Part shown: piece after piece, positions 14,837 through 24,503 of the stretch
Numbering within the stretch: position 1 is the first letter of the stretch
How the letters are laid out: each line of letters begins with the position of its first letter
Source of the DNA: Viridibacillus sp050278625
GTDB lineage: Bacteria > Bacillota > Bacilli > Bacillales_A > Planococcaceae
Length of the DNA stretch: 64,000 nucleotides
Assembly: GCF_050278625.1 (NCBI RefSeq)
Contig: NZ_JBNNTI010000017.1
Location: forward strand, 13,807 to 77,806
Direction of reading: 5' to 3'
The notes under the pieces: model-generated
What the model was told of the DNA's origin: nothing
Seen by the model: only the letters and a program-made list of their open reading frames with translations
The model's database searches: none
Program-made: the position numbers and the translations under genes

Positions 14837-15724
14837 ATGGCTAGACCTAGAGATCCTAACAGGGATAAAGCATTTGAAATGTGGAAAGAACATAATGGTG
14901 ATATTACAAACCGTAAACTTGGTGAGTTATTAGATGTTCCTGAAAAGACTATTTCAGCTTGGAAGAGTCGAGATAAATGGAACAAACAAATGGAATGTAG
15001 TACTGCAAACGATGAATGTAGTACTACAAATAAAAAACAACCGAAAAAGAATGTTAAAAAAGAGCCTGTTGAATCGGAGTTAGTTGTCAGTGATGATAAT
15101 GAGCTAACCGATAAGCAACGGCTCTTTGTTGCGTTTTATGTGAAGAGTTGGAATGCTACTAAGGCATATAAGAAGGCTTATGAGTGCGGTTATAACACGG
15201 CTATGGTTGAAGGTTCACGTCACCTTAGAAATCCTAAGATAAACGCTGAAATCATTCGTGTGCGTGATGAAATAACAGGTGATGCATTATTAAGTAAGAG
15301 AGTGCTACTTCAGAAGTGGATTGATATTGCTTTTGCTGATATGACAGACTTTGTAGAATTCGGTTCATCGGAACGTGTTGAAACTGATTACGACGGCAAA
15401 CCAATGTTAGATGAAAATGGCGAGAAGATTACCTACACTATTTCACAAGTAAGCCTAGTTGATTCAAGTGAAGTTGACGGTACGCTTATTACAGAAGTTA
15501 AAAAAGGCAAAGACGGCATATCTATTAAGCTTGCTGACAAGATGAAAGCACTCGACTTCTTAACTAAACATATGGACCTGTTAGATGATCGTGAGCTGAA
15601 GAAATTGAAAGTAGAACAAACACGTTTGAATATGGATAAGACAAAGGTTGAGATAAATAAACTTACTAATAATAGCGGTCAGAAATCAGTTCCAATCGTA
15701 ATAAAGGATGATGTAAGTGAGTAG
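14837..15724 (+). CDS. terS: terminase small subunit (XtmA-like)
   Basis: A 295-residue small terminase that recognises phage DNA for packaging. The N-terminus (MARPRDPNRDKAFEMWKEH, LDVPEKTISAWKSRDKW) is the HTH of this family. A second block, LTDKQRLFVAFYVKSWNATKAYKKAY, is the terminase_2 core. The C-terminal part is helical. GGAGGTGG precedes it. It overlaps the large subunit by eight bases, the usual TerS-TerL coupling. Confidence 0.93.
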   Translation: MARPRDPNRDKAFEMWKEHNGDITNRKLGELLDVPEKTISAWKSRDKWNKQMECSTANDECSTTNKKQPKKNVKKEPVESELVVSDDNELTDKQRLFVAFYVKSWNATKAYKKAYECGYNTAMVEGSRHLRNPKINAEIIRVRDEITGDALLSKRVLLQKWIDIAFADMTDFVEFGSSERVETDYDGKPMLDENGEKITYTISQVSLVDSSEVDGTLITEVKKGKDGISIKLADKMKALDFLTKHMDLLDDRELKKLKVEQTRLNMDKTKVEINKLTNNSGQKSVPIVIKDDVSE

Positions 15725-16967
15725 TGAAACTAAAGTTATTTCTATGCAAAAAACGATTGGAAAAGGTTATGCAGACTTCTGGAACTTCAAAGGTCGTTAT
15801 CGAGTTTGCAAAGGCTCTCGTGCTTCTAAAAAGTCTAAAACAACTGCCATATACTACATCACTCAACTTATGAAACACTCGAAAGCAAATTTATTAATTA
15901 TACGCAAGACGTTCCGAACATTAAAAGACTCATGTTTTGCTGAGTTGCAATGGGCTGTATCAGCGCTAGGTGTAGAAGAGCATTGGCAAGTGAAAGAATC
16001 GCCTTTAGAAATGACCTATTTACCTACAGGGCAGAAAATATACTTCCGTGGCCTTGATGATCCGTTAAAAGTAACGTCTATCACTGTTAAAAATGGCGTA
16101 CTTTGCTGGATGTGGATTGAAGAAGCATACGAGATTCTTAGTGAAGATGACTTTAATATGTTGGATGAATCAATACGTGGTACAGCGCCAGAAGGTTTAT
16201 TCAAACAAATAACGCTTACTTTAAACCCGTGGAATGAAAAACACTGGATAAAGAAGCGTTTTTTTGATGCTGAAAATGACGGGGATATCTTAGCAAAGAC
16301 AACCAACTATTTATGTAACGAGTTCTTGGATGATGCTGATAAGCGTGTATTTGAACGTATGAAGCGTGACAACCCAAGACGTTATCAAGTAGCTGGTCTA
16401 GGTGATTGGGGTATCGTAGATGGTCTTGTGTTTGAGAATTGGGAAGAAACAGTATTTGATAAAAACAGTATATTGCAGCGTTCAACTGCTAAAACAGCAT
16501 TCGGACTCGACTTCGGTTACACAAATGATCCAACAGCATTCTTTGCGGGAATTGTTGATGAAGTAGCAAAAGAAATCTATGTATTCGATGAGATTTATAA
16601 AGAAGGCATGAGCAATCAAATGATTTACAACGAGGTTGAACGTAAAGGGTTCAAAAAGGAACGAATACGTGCCGATAGTGCGGAGCCAAAGAGTATAGAC
16701 GATTTATATAACTTTGGATTGCAGAATGTTAGACGTGCTCGAAAAGGCCCTGACAGTATCAATAATGGAATCCAAACAATTCAAGATTTCAAAATCATTA
16801 TCCATCCATCATGTGTAAACTTTTTAACGGAGATTACAAACTACACTTGGGCACAGGATAAATTCGGTAAGAAATTAAATAAACCAGTTGATGACTTTAA
16901 CCATTTGATGGATGCTATGCGTTATGCGTTAGAGGATATCAAGGGCGACACATTCAGCTTTGTTTAG
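15717..16967 (+). CDS. terL: terminase large subunit (XtmB-like)
   Basis: A 416-residue packaging motor. The Walker-A-like loop KGSRASKKSKTT (residues ~31-42) and Walker B WMWIEEA (~131-137) form the ATPase. The RNaseH-like nuclease is visible as FGLDFGYTNDPT (~261-272), RADSAEPKS (~320) and NHLMDAMRYAL near the end. It starts at GTG 15717, within the TerS end, with AAAGGA ahead. Length is normal for the PBSX group. It drives DNA into the procapsid through the portal encoded next. Confidence 0.96.
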   Translation: MSSETKVISMQKTIGKGYADFWNFKGRYRVCKGSRASKKSKTTAIYYITQLMKHSKANLLIIRKTFRTLKDSCFAELQWAVSALGVEEHWQVKESPLEMTYLPTGQKIYFRGLDDPLKVTSITVKNGVLCWMWIEEAYEILSEDDFNMLDESIRGTAPEGLFKQITLTLNPWNEKHWIKKRFFDAENDGDILAKTTNYLCNEFLDDADKRVFERMKRDNPRRYQVAGLGDWGIVDGLVFENWEETVFDKNSILQRSTAKTAFGLDFGYTNDPTAFFAGIVDEVAKEIYVFDEIYKEGMSNQMIYNEVERKGFKKERIRADSAEPKSIDDLYNFGLQNVRRARKGPDSINNGIQTIQDFKIIIHPSCVNFLTEITNYTWAQDKFGKKLNKPVDDFNHLMDAMRYALEDIKGDTFSFV

Positions 16968-16979
16968 AGAGGTGATAAC

Positions 16980-18485
16980 ATGGGCTATTTCCCATTTCAA
17001 GGAGCTACTATGGAAACGGATAAATTAAATAAAATCATTGAAGTTGGTGCAAAAAATATCATTTCTCGTAATAAAATGCTAGAAAAAGAAATCATTAAGT
17101 TTAAGTCTTCCGCTCAACGTCTTTTGATGTTAGAAGGCGATAGGTATTATGAAGGCAATCAAGACATTTTAAAACGAAAACGAGAAGTGATAGGCGAAAA
17201 TGGTCAGTTACAAATCGTTAATAACTTGCCGAATAATTTGGTTGTTGATAATCAGTACGCTAAACTTGTAGATCAAAAAGTTAATTACCTGTTAGCTAAA
17301 CCTTTGACTTTCGAAACGGAAAATAACACCTATTTAGAATTGTTGCAAACTACTTTCAATAAAAGGTTTCATCGTACCTTACGTAATTTAGGTGAGGCTG
17401 CATTAAATAATGGACTTGCTTGGTTGTATCCATATTACGATGAAAATGGAGAATTCAAGTTCAAACAATTCTTAGCACATGAAATCTTACCATTTTGGAA
17501 AGACAGAGAACATACAGAACTAGACTTTGCTCTTCGCATCTACACAGTAATTGTTTATGAAGGTGACAAAGAAGTTGAAATCGAAAAGGTAGAGATCTAC
17601 ACAACTACAGGGATAGAACATTACGTGTGGGAAAAAAACAGCCTTGTATTAGATGTAGAAGTGGAACCTACTTCTTATTTGACTACATCAGATGCAGAAG
17701 GTAATGATATTGGCTTAAATTGGTCAAAAGTTCCTCTTATTGCTTTTAAGTACAACAACAAGGAAATGCCGCTTATTAAACGAGTAAAGTCGTTACAAGA
17801 TGGCATAAATGCAATATTATCGGACTTCGAAAACAATATGCAGGAGGACGCACGTAATACCATCTTAGTGTTGCATAATTACGATGGTACAAATCTTGGT
17901 GAGTTTAGACGCAACTTAACGCAATATGGTGCTGTAAAAGTACGATCAGCTGATGGTTCTAAAGGTGGTATTGACACTTTAACAATCGAAGTGAATGCAG
18001 AGAATTACAAATCTATTCTTTCGTTATTTAAGAAAGCTCTTATAGAAAATGGGCGTGGATACGACGCTAAAGACGAACGGATGAGCAACAATCCAAACCA
18101 AATGAACATTCAATCCATGTACAGTGATATTGATTTAGATACAAATGGGATAGAAACAGAGTTTCAAGCCTCCTTTGAAGATCTATTATGGTTTGTTGAT
18201 ATACACTTTGCTAATACAAAGAAGGGTGATTATGAAAGCGAAACGGTAAATGTGATATTCAACCGTGACATTCTGATTAACGAAAACGAATCTATAGATA
18301 ACGTGGTTAAATCAATGCCTATTCTATCTGACGAAACACTTGTGGCCCAGCATCCATGGACAAAGAACGTTCAACTTGAACTTGAGCGCAAAAAGAAAGA
18401 ACGTGAGCAAGAGCAAAAAGAATTTGACGCATATAATGGCAACTTTCCTGGACAATCGGGTGGTGTTGTAAATGTCAAAGAGTAG
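16980..18485 (+). CDS. portal protein (SPP1 gp6-like)
   Basis: A 501-residue portal of the SPP1 gp6/XkdE type, forming the dodecameric DNA gate at one capsid vertex. Recognisable blocks are RYYEGNQDILKRKR, NNLVVDNQYAKLVDQKVNYLLAKP and SLQDGINAILSDFENNMQEDA, and the C-terminus is charged. ATG 16980 follows AGAGGTG; ATG 17010, with AAGGAG, is an alternative. It overlaps the MuF gene downstream by 14 bases. Confidence 0.94.
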   Translation: MGYFPFQGATMETDKLNKIIEVGAKNIISRNKMLEKEIIKFKSSAQRLLMLEGDRYYEGNQDILKRKREVIGENGQLQIVNNLPNNLVVDNQYAKLVDQKVNYLLAKPLTFETENNTYLELLQTTFNKRFHRTLRNLGEAALNNGLAWLYPYYDENGEFKFKQFLAHEILPFWKDREHTELDFALRIYTVIVYEGDKEVEIEKVEIYTTTGIEHYVWEKNSLVLDVEVEPTSYLTTSDAEGNDIGLNWSKVPLIAFKYNNKEMPLIKRVKSLQDGINAILSDFENNMQEDARNTILVLHNYDGTNLGEFRRNLTQYGAVKVRSADGSKGGIDTLTIEVNAENYKSILSLFKKALIENGRGYDAKDERMSNNPNQMNIQSMYSDIDLDTNGIETEFQASFEDLLWFVDIHFANTKKGDYESETVNVIFNRDILINENESIDNVVKSMPILSDETLVAQHPWTKNVQLELERKKKEREQEQKEFDAYNGNFPGQSGGVVNVKE

Positions 18486-20058
18486 GGAGTACTGGCAAAA
18501 GCGGTTCGAACTATTGTTAGAGTCTCAACTTGACGAGAGTGAAGACTATTTAAAAGGTCTTGAAGAAGTCTACCGTTATATTTTAGATGAAATCGAAAAG
18601 GATGTTCTTAAGTGGTATTCACGCTTTGCTAAGAACAATGAAATATCATTAGCTGAAGGTAGACGATTACTTAGTTCTGATGAGTTAAGAGAGTTTCATT
18701 GGGATGTAAATAGGTACATCGAAATTGGAGAACAGAATGCAGTGAACGGCTCTTGGATGAGACAACTTGAAAATGCATCTTCTCGTGTCCATATAAGCCG
18801 TTTAGAATCCTTAAAGCTACAACTGCAACAACAGGTGGAAGTATTGTACGGGCAGCAAATTGAAGGCGTAGAGCGTTTGATGAAAGAAACCTATCAAGGT
18901 GCTTATTACCAAACTGCATTCGAGATCCAACGAGGATTTAATGTTGGATTCAGTATGCAAGCGTTTGATAGCAGGCAATTACAACAAGTCATATCAAAGC
19001 CTTGGACTACTGATGGATTAACCTTTAGCGATAAGATTTGGAAAAACAAAAATGAACTAGTGCAAACACTACAAACTGAACTTACACGGTCAATTGTTCG
19101 TGGAGAATCACCAGATAGAATGATTTCATTCATTCAAAAGAAAATGAAATCATCAAAAGAAAACGCCGCACGGTTAGTAATGACTGAATCGGCTTTTTTT
19201 GCGTCTGTAGCTCAAAAGGACACATTTAAAGAGTTGGATGTTGAACAATATGAGATTGTTGCAACATTAGATGGAAAGACAAGCTCTATTTGCCAAGACC
19301 TTGATGGCATGGTGTTCAAGATGTCTGAATATGCAGTAGGTATAACAGCACCACCTTTCCATCCTTGGTGTAGGACTGTAACAGTGCCTTACTTCGATGA
19401 TGATTTTGGTTCTCGTATAGCAAGAGGTTTAGATGGCAAGACGTATCATGTTCCATCGAATATGACGTATAAACATTGGCATAAACAATTCGTGGTTGAT
19501 ACGCACGGTCAAGAGTATGTGGAAGTCATGCAGAATAAAGACGCGAATTTATCAAGCGATAAAAATCAGTATGAAAAATATAAAAAGATTTTCGGTAAAG
19601 AGTTGGGTGCAAAAAGCTTTGTTGAGTTTCAAGATTTGAAGTATACTAATGGTGATAAGTGGGATGATTTGAAAGTACAAAAGCAGACAACTTTAAACGC
19701 ACTAGATTATCGCGATTCTTTTTATGGCATTTTCGGGAATAAGGAAGTTAGAGAATGGTATATATCACATGATAAAAATATAGTGAATAAATTAGACAAA
19801 ACTAAAAGTATTAAAGAGCAAGCTATCCAAGCGCATTCATTAAGGAATAAATATAGAACTGAAGCACGCTTGATGATGAGTGATAGAGCAGGGGCTGAAA
19901 ACTTAAATGAAACTCGCCCGAATCAAACACTAGAAAAACTGTTAGCTCACAAGAAAAACAAGTACGGTCTTAGTGAAATGGAAGCATATAAGGATATAAT
20001 CAGGAGCTCACAAACTACAAACAAGAAAGTTAATAAATCTTTGGGATTGGAGGAATGA
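18472..20058 (+). CDS. MuF minor head protein with C-terminal extension (possible toxin)
   Basis: A 528-residue SPP1 gp7/Mu gpF-type head protein. The MuF domain occupies about residues 180-310, with VMTESAFFAS, LDGKTSSICQDLDG and APPFHPWCRT. Residues about 315-528 exceed the ~300-residue core and are richer in Lys and Asn, with FVVDTHGQEYVEV, WYISHDKNIVNK and RNKYRTEARLMMSDR blocks. MuF proteins of temperate phages often carry C-terminal polymorphic toxin domains with an adjacent immunity gene. The next gene is a small acidic protein overlapping this stop. The MuF call is firm; toxicity of the extension is inferred and its fold is not recognised. Confidence 0.88.
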   Translation: MSKSREYWQKRFELLLESQLDESEDYLKGLEEVYRYILDEIEKDVLKWYSRFAKNNEISLAEGRRLLSSDELREFHWDVNRYIEIGEQNAVNGSWMRQLENASSRVHISRLESLKLQLQQQVEVLYGQQIEGVERLMKETYQGAYYQTAFEIQRGFNVGFSMQAFDSRQLQQVISKPWTTDGLTFSDKIWKNKNELVQTLQTELTRSIVRGESPDRMISFIQKKMKSSKENAARLVMTESAFFASVAQKDTFKELDVEQYEIVATLDGKTSSICQDLDGMVFKMSEYAVGITAPPFHPWCRTVTVPYFDDDFGSRIARGLDGKTYHVPSNMTYKHWHKQFVVDTHGQEYVEVMQNKDANLSSDKNQYEKYKKIFGKELGAKSFVEFQDLKYTNGDKWDDLKVQKQTTLNALDYRDSFYGIFGNKEVREWYISHDKNIVNKLDKTKSIKEQAIQAHSLRNKYRTEARLMMSDRAGAENLNETRPNQTLEKLLAHKKNKYGLSEMEAYKDIIRSSQTTNKKVNKSLGLEE

Positions 20059-20060
20059 GC

Positions 20061-20294
20061 ATGATTGAATACAACATATGTAATCAAGCAGATGAAAATA
20101 TCTTTGAAAAACAATGTCTAGCGTTGGAAAAGAACATTCCAGAGATAGTTAAACAAGATTTAGTAGTTGATGTTGATAACAGTAAAATCCAAAATTATAA
20201 ACTTGGTACCTCTTTAGTAACAGTCTGCAATGATTATTATGAGAATGCAGTATATGTGAAATCTGAAATAGACTTAGAACAGTTTTTTGATTAA
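20061..20294 (+). CDS. small acidic protein, possible immunity protein
   Basis: A 77-residue, strongly acidic protein. ATG 20061 lies seven bases after GGAGG; the ATG at 20055 is too close. It follows directly after the extended MuF gene and has its own terminator. Size, charge and position fit an immunity protein for the MuF C-terminal domain, but the sequence itself matches no family I recognise. Confidence 0.6.
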   Translation: MIEYNICNQADENIFEKQCLALEKNIPEIVKQDLVVDVDNSKIQNYKLGTSLVTVCNDYYENAVYVKSEIDLEQFFD

Positions 20295-20330
20295 GCACTT
20301 CCAACCGATTTGGTAGGGAGTGCTTTTTAT
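20293..20330 (+). terminator. intrinsic terminator
   Basis: AAGCACT (20293-20299) pairs with AGTGCTT (20319-20325), with CC-AACC/GGT pairing inside, followed by a T-run. It lies within the late operon after the possible immunity gene, so read-through to the scaffold gene or a separate promoter is needed. Confidence 0.75.
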
Positions 20331-20432
20331 TATGCTCAAATTTCGTCTTTTTCGCTCTCGTAGACGTTAAAGAACGAGTTGCAACACCTATCGTGGCGTT
20401 ACACGTTAAAAACGAATTAGGAGGATGTAGAT

Positions 20433-21035
20433 ATGAAAAAAGAAGATTTAGTTGCATTAGGTTTAACAGAAGAACAAGCAGATAAAGTCGTTGCAGGTTA
20501 CGGAGCAATGATTCCTAAAACTCGCTTTGATGAAATAAATACTGCAAAAAAACAACTCGAAACAGATTTAGCTTTACGCGATCAACAGCTTGAAGAGTTG
20601 AAGAAAGTCGATGCTGCAGGACTACAAGTAAAAATCACAGAGCTTCAAACAGCTAATACAGAAGCTAAAACAGCGTATGAACAGCAACTGAAAGATGTAC
20701 AGTTATCAAGCGCTATTAAATTAGCACTGACAGGTAAGGCTCAAGATGCTGAAATTGTTGCAGGTATTTTAGATACAACAAAAATTGAGTTAGATGAAAA
20801 TGGTTCTATCAAAGGCGGATTAGATGATCAGTTGAAAACACTGAAAGAATCAAAGCCTTTTTTGTTTGTCTCTGAAGAGGGAGGAGCCCCAGGATTTAAA
20901 GGCGTTACTCCTGTAGAAGGTGCACAAAGCACAAAAACGGAAACTAAAGCAGGTGATTATGGAAAACAAATGGCTGAGAATTTTTCACAAAGTAACAAGG
21001 GGCTCGAGGATGCACGTAAATCTTATTTTGAATAA
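20433..21035 (+). CDS. capsid scaffolding protein (gp20-type)
   Basis: A 200-residue protein with the phage GP20 scaffold pattern: MKKEDLVALGLTEEQADKVV, then a long coiled coil (KKQLETDLALRDQQLEELKK to about residue 90), then an LTGKAQDAEIVAGILD segment. It guides capsid assembly and is lost before DNA packaging. It precedes the decoration-like and major capsid genes, with GGAGG before its ATG. Confidence 0.92.
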   Translation: MKKEDLVALGLTEEQADKVVAGYGAMIPKTRFDEINTAKKQLETDLALRDQQLEELKKVDAAGLQVKITELQTANTEAKTAYEQQLKDVQLSSAIKLALTGKAQDAEIVAGILDTTKIELDENGSIKGGLDDQLKTLKESKPFLFVSEEGGAPGFKGVTPVEGAQSTKTETKAGDYGKQMAENFSQSNKGLEDARKSYFE

Positions 21036-21050
21036 GGAGGAAAAATAAAA

Positions 21051-21407
21051 ATGAGTAAATTTGTTGAAACAACATACACGAACAAAAAAGAAATTTTGAA
21101 GTTTCCCGATCATTACGTAAATGTTGCGGTCACTGTTTCAGATGCTGGGGTTACTGCAGTAAATGGTAAAAAGATTGTCCCGGCAGGAACAATTTTAGGT
21201 GGTGGATTCTTAGCGAATGAATCTGTACAAGCGAAGAAAACGAACGGAGTAGGTGCGGAAGGTGTTCTGTTCAATGATGTTGACGTGACGTATGGTCCTG
21301 CACCGGGAGCAGCTATAATTCATGGTTTTGTAGCGTTAGAAAAATTGCCAGAAGCACCGTCAGCAGAAGCGGTAACAGCACTAAAACAAATCACATTTTT
21401 GAAATAA
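21051..21407 (+). CDS. head decoration-like protein
   Basis: A 118-residue, beta-rich protein between the scaffold and the major capsid gene, where decoration or stabilising proteins are found. GKKIVPAGTILGGGF and the VLFNDVDVTYG...ALIHGFV-like pattern resemble capsid-stabilising lambda gpD-type proteins. AAGGAGG precedes it. The role is inferred from position and fold pattern. Confidence 0.7.
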   Translation: MSKFVETTYTNKKEILKFPDHYVNVAVTVSDAGVTAVNGKKIVPAGTILGGGFLANESVQAKKTNGVGAEGVLFNDVDVTYGPAPGAAIIHGFVALEKLPEAPSAEAVTALKQITFLK

Positions 21408-21422
21408 GAGAGGATGAAATAA

Positions 21423-22466
21423 ATGCCAACACTTTATGAATTAGTAAATGCACAAAATATTGCAACGTATTACCAGAACAACCCATCTAATGCGATTCCG
21501 TATTTAGGAGCCACTCTTTTCCCTGCGAAGAAACAATTAGGGTTAGATCTATCTTGGATTAAGGGGTCCAACGGATTACCAGTAGCGCTAATGCCTTCTG
21601 AATTCGATGTGAAAGCGACTGTTCGTGATCGTATCGGATTTAGTAAAATTCAAACGGAAATGCCTTTCTTCCGTGAATCCATGAGAATTGGTGAAAAGGA
21701 TCGTCAAGAACTTAATAGGCTTGCTGCATCTAATTTGGATGGAATGACGCAAACAGTGGTAGCAAACATCTATGACGATGTAACAACACTTGTAAACGGT
21801 GCTGCGGTTCAACCTGAGAGAATGATTATGCAGTTATTGGCGACAGGTAAAATTGGTATTACTGCTAATCGACTTGATTATGATTATGATTACAAAATGA
21901 AGGACGACCATAAAGAAATATTAGCAGGGGGAGCTCAATGGAGTAACCCAGATTCAGAGCCAATCGAGGACATTATGAGATGGCAAGATACGGTAGAAGA
22001 TAATACAGGTACTCGACCAACAAACGCCATTTTAACACGTAAGACATTCAGTTACCTATTGAAGCATCCAAGTATTCGATTAGACATGAATCCGCTGGGT
22101 GGCCAAAACGTGATTATGACAGAAGCGCTGTTGAAGCAGTATTTACAGAACAAATTTGGTTTATCGGTAGCTATTTACAACAAAAAATATCGTGATGAAA
22201 AAGGTGCTTTGCATAATTTTTATCCGGATGACTATTTTACGCTTATTCCAGAAGGTAATTTAGGAAATACATTCTACGGAACAACTCCGGAAGAATCCGA
22301 TTTATTGACAGGTCAGACGGTTGCAGATGTCTCCATTGTGAATACAGGCGTAGCTATTACAACTATTAAAGAACCGCATCCGGTCAACGTAGAAACGATT
22401 GTATCTGAAATTGTATTACCAAGCTTTGAGACTATAGACAATATCTTTGCTGCAAAAGTTAACTAA
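21423..22466 (+). CDS. major capsid protein (E family)
   Basis: A 347-residue protein of the phage major capsid E family. FKATVRDR-like and SKIQTEMPFFRESMRIGEKDRQ blocks, TRPTNAILTRKTFSYL and the C-terminal VADVSIVNTGVAITTIKEPHPVN pattern match the family. It builds the icosahedral shell with the scaffold upstream. Confidence 0.93.
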   Translation: MPTLYELVNAQNIATYYQNNPSNAIPYLGATLFPAKKQLGLDLSWIKGSNGLPVALMPSEFDVKATVRDRIGFSKIQTEMPFFRESMRIGEKDRQELNRLAASNLDGMTQTVVANIYDDVTTLVNGAAVQPERMIMQLLATGKIGITANRLDYDYDYKMKDDHKEILAGGAQWSNPDSEPIEDIMRWQDTVEDNTGTRPTNAILTRKTFSYLLKHPSIRLDMNPLGGQNVIMTEALLKQYLQNKFGLSVAIYNKKYRDEKGALHNFYPDDYFTLIPEGNLGNTFYGTTPEESDLLTGQTVADVSIVNTGVAITTIKEPHPVNVETIVSEIVLPSFETIDNIFAAKVN

Positions 22467-22513
22467 GGGAAGTATTCATTTCTCTTTAATTAATATTAAA
22501 GGAGGCGATTTTA

Positions 22514-22813
22514 ATGTCAGAAATTAGAGTGACATTTAACCAACACGTCAAGCTAGACAAAGATCTATTCCAAAAAGGAAACACAGTGAATATAACTGAA
22601 GATGTTTTCAATTCAATAAAAGACTTAGACATAATTGATCCAGGCTATGAACATATAGTAGAAGTTCAAGAAGCGCCAAAATCAATCAATGAAATGACCG
22701 TTCCTGAATTAAAGCAATTTGCAGATGACAACAAAATTGATTTGGGTGAAGCAAAGAAAAGGGATGAAATTATAGAAATAATCCAAGTCTCTATTGAAAA
22801 AGGAAGCGAGTAA
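22514..22813 (+). CDS. phage protein with C-terminal SAP/HeH-like motif
   Basis: A 99-residue protein. The C-terminal ~40 residues (NEMTVPELKQFADDNKIDLG, AKKRDEIIEII) form a HeH/SAP-like helix-extended-loop-helix found in many phage structural-region proteins. The N-terminal half is beta rich. The gene lies between capsid and connector genes, after AAGGAGG. Function unknown. Confidence 0.72.
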   Translation: MSEIRVTFNQHVKLDKDLFQKGNTVNITEDVFNSIKDLDIIDPGYEHIVEVQEAPKSINEMTVPELKQFADDNKIDLGEAKKRDEIIEIIQVSIEKGSE

Positions 22814-22818
22814 TCGCT

Positions 22819-23205
22819 ATGTTGGATAAAATTAAAGAGCGACTAAGAGCCCTTGGTCTTTCAGTGACGATGGAAGATGATTTTTTATTAGGATTCATCA
22901 GCGATAAAGTGAAAAGCCATATTAATACACAAACAAATCTTAGTAATATTCCAGTTCCTCTACACCATATTGCAATTGATATGGTTGTAGGGGAATTTCT
23001 ACTTATGAAAAAGAGTATGGGACAACTTATCATTGAAACTCTTGATTTTGGACTGATTGCAAAGACTGTTCAAGATGGAGATACGACGGTTACTTATGCA
23101 ATTGATGATAATAACTTGACGGCGGAAGCTCAATTTGATGTATTCATAAGTTACTTAAGGCATGAGGGTTTTGATTATATAGCTTACAGGGTGATTAAAT
23201 GGTGA
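22819..23205 (+). CDS. head-tail connector (YqbG/gp6-like)
   Basis: A 128-residue helical protein of the head-tail connector type that extends the portal channel. Helical blocks MLDKIKERLRALGL, FLLGFISDKVKSHINTQTN and IAIDMVVGEFLLMKK fit YqbG/gp15-like connectors. It overlaps the next gene by seven bases. Confidence 0.85.
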   Translation: MLDKIKERLRALGLSVTMEDDFLLGFISDKVKSHINTQTNLSNIPVPLHHIAIDMVVGEFLLMKKSMGQLIIETLDFGLIAKTVQDGDTTVTYAIDDNNLTAEAQFDVFISYLRHEGFDYIAYRVIKW

Positions 23206-23561
23206 ATGCTAGAAGGCGTGCAGTTGAGTCACTGTACAAAGGTGAATGCACAGTAAAAGAGAAACGAAGCATTAAGGATCCTATTACACACATAACAAGT
23301 ACAAAAGAGGTTACTGTTCTTGAGAATCAAAAGTGTAAGATATCTTACGAAAAGCAAACATCATCAACCAAAACAAATGCACCAGCCATCATTGTGCAAA
23401 CAACAAAGTTATTTATTGCACCTGAGATAGAAGTGAAACCAGGGTCTAAGATTATTGTCACTCAACATGGTAAAACGACTGAATATGCTCGAAGTGGAGA
23501 GCCTGCCATATATACGGATCATCAAGAAATTGCGCTTGAACTATTTAAGGGGTATGCGTAA
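23199..23561 (+). CDS. head closure protein (YqbH/XkdH-like)
   Basis: A 120-residue beta-rich protein with the YqbH pattern (VESLYKGECTVKE, KTNAPAIIVQTTKLFI, IYTDHQEIAL). It closes the connector after packaging. It overlaps its neighbours slightly (23205 and 23561), as in PBSX. Confidence 0.82.
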   Translation: MVNARRRAVESLYKGECTVKEKRSIKDPITHITSTKEVTVLENQKCKISYEKQTSSTKTNAPAIIVQTTKLFIAPEIEVKPGSKIIVTQHGKTTEYARSGEPAIYTDHQEIALELFKGYA

Positions 23562-24082
23562 TGGCTAGATGGGGCAATGTGGATTATCGACAGTTGCAAA
23601 GACTCGCAAAGAAGATGGAAAAGCTTGAACGGGGTAAGTTTGATAAGTTTTGTGAGGCGGCAGCTAAGGAATTAGCAGCACGCCTATTGGCAAAAGTTAT
23701 AAGGCGTACACCTGTTGCTGATCCTTCAAAATGGAAAACTCCAGTGCAAGGTTATGTTGGAGGAACACTAAGACGCGGTTGGACAGCGAAAAGTGAACGT
23801 GAAGCCGAACTTTCAGCCGCATTTGGTGGTGGTACAGGTGTTAGTAGATATGCTGAATCATTAAGTATTATCAGACATGGTGACGTATACGAAATCGAAA
23901 TCATTAACCCAGTTGATTATGCATCTTATGTTGAGTACGGACATAGAACTCCATCGCACAAAGGATGGGTAAAAGGTCAATTTATGATGACTATTAGTGC
24001 TGATGAAGTCGATGCTCAGGCACCGCAGATTGTAGAAAAGAAATTAATGAAGTTTCTTGGGGAGGTATTCGATGCAGATTAA
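23561..24082 (+). CDS. HK97 gp10-type protein (YqbI-like)
   Basis: A 173-residue protein with the HK97-gp10 pattern: an N-terminal helix, RRTPVADPSKWKTP, GGTLRRGWT, and YASYVEYGHRTPSHKGWVKGQF near the end. The family connects head completion to the tail. A stop-start overlap joins it to the tail-terminator gene. Confidence 0.9.
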   Translation: MARWGNVDYRQLQRLAKKMEKLERGKFDKFCEAAAKELAARLLAKVIRRTPVADPSKWKTPVQGYVGGTLRRGWTAKSEREAELSAAFGGGTGVSRYAESLSIIRHGDVYEIEIINPVDYASYVEYGHRTPSHKGWVKGQFMMTISADEVDAQAPQIVEKKLMKFLGEVFDAD

Positions 24083-24503
24083 TGACGTAGTAACAGCTAT
24101 TGCTATTAAGCTGCACGATACGTTTGGGGATAACTACACAATCTATACAGAATCAATTGAGCAAGGCTTTCAGGAGCCTGCTTTTTTTATTGCTCTTTTA
24201 GAACCGAATCTTAAACAGGCTATAGGTAACAGATATCACAAGACTATCCCATTTGATATACATTACTTCGGTAAAGGTAATATGGATGCTCATATCACCG
24301 CTGACAAGCTTATGTGTGATATGGAATATATCCAGTGTCTAAATGGTGATCTACTACGTGGTACAAAAATGAGAGCTAACTTAATCGATGATGTAATGCA
24401 CTTTTTTGTTAATTACAACATGCACGTATACAAAGAAAAAGAAGCTATTCCAATGATGGAAGAGTTAACAATCCAAAGTCATGTAAAAGGAGAGGATGCT
24501 TGA
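24072..24503 (+). CDS. tail terminator (YqbJ-like)
   Basis: A 143-residue protein; ATG 24072 has GGGGAGG at 24059-24064, whereas the open frame reaches 24057. MQINDVVTAIAIKLHDTFG and QEPAFFIALLEPNLKQ match phage tail terminator or completion proteins, which cap the tail tube at the head end. Confidence 0.85.
   Translation: MQINDVVTAIAIKLHDTFGDNYTIYTESIEQGFQEPAFFIALLEPNLKQAIGNRYHKTIPFDIHYFGKGNMDAHITADKLMCDMEYIQCLNGDLLRGTKMRANLIDDVMHFFVNYNMHVYKEKEAIPMMEELTIQSHVKGEDA

Noticed and set aside
20149..20508. Minus-strand ORF of 119 codons
   Set aside because: It is antisense to the possible immunity gene and scaffold gene, crosses a terminator, and has a leucine-rich shadow composition.
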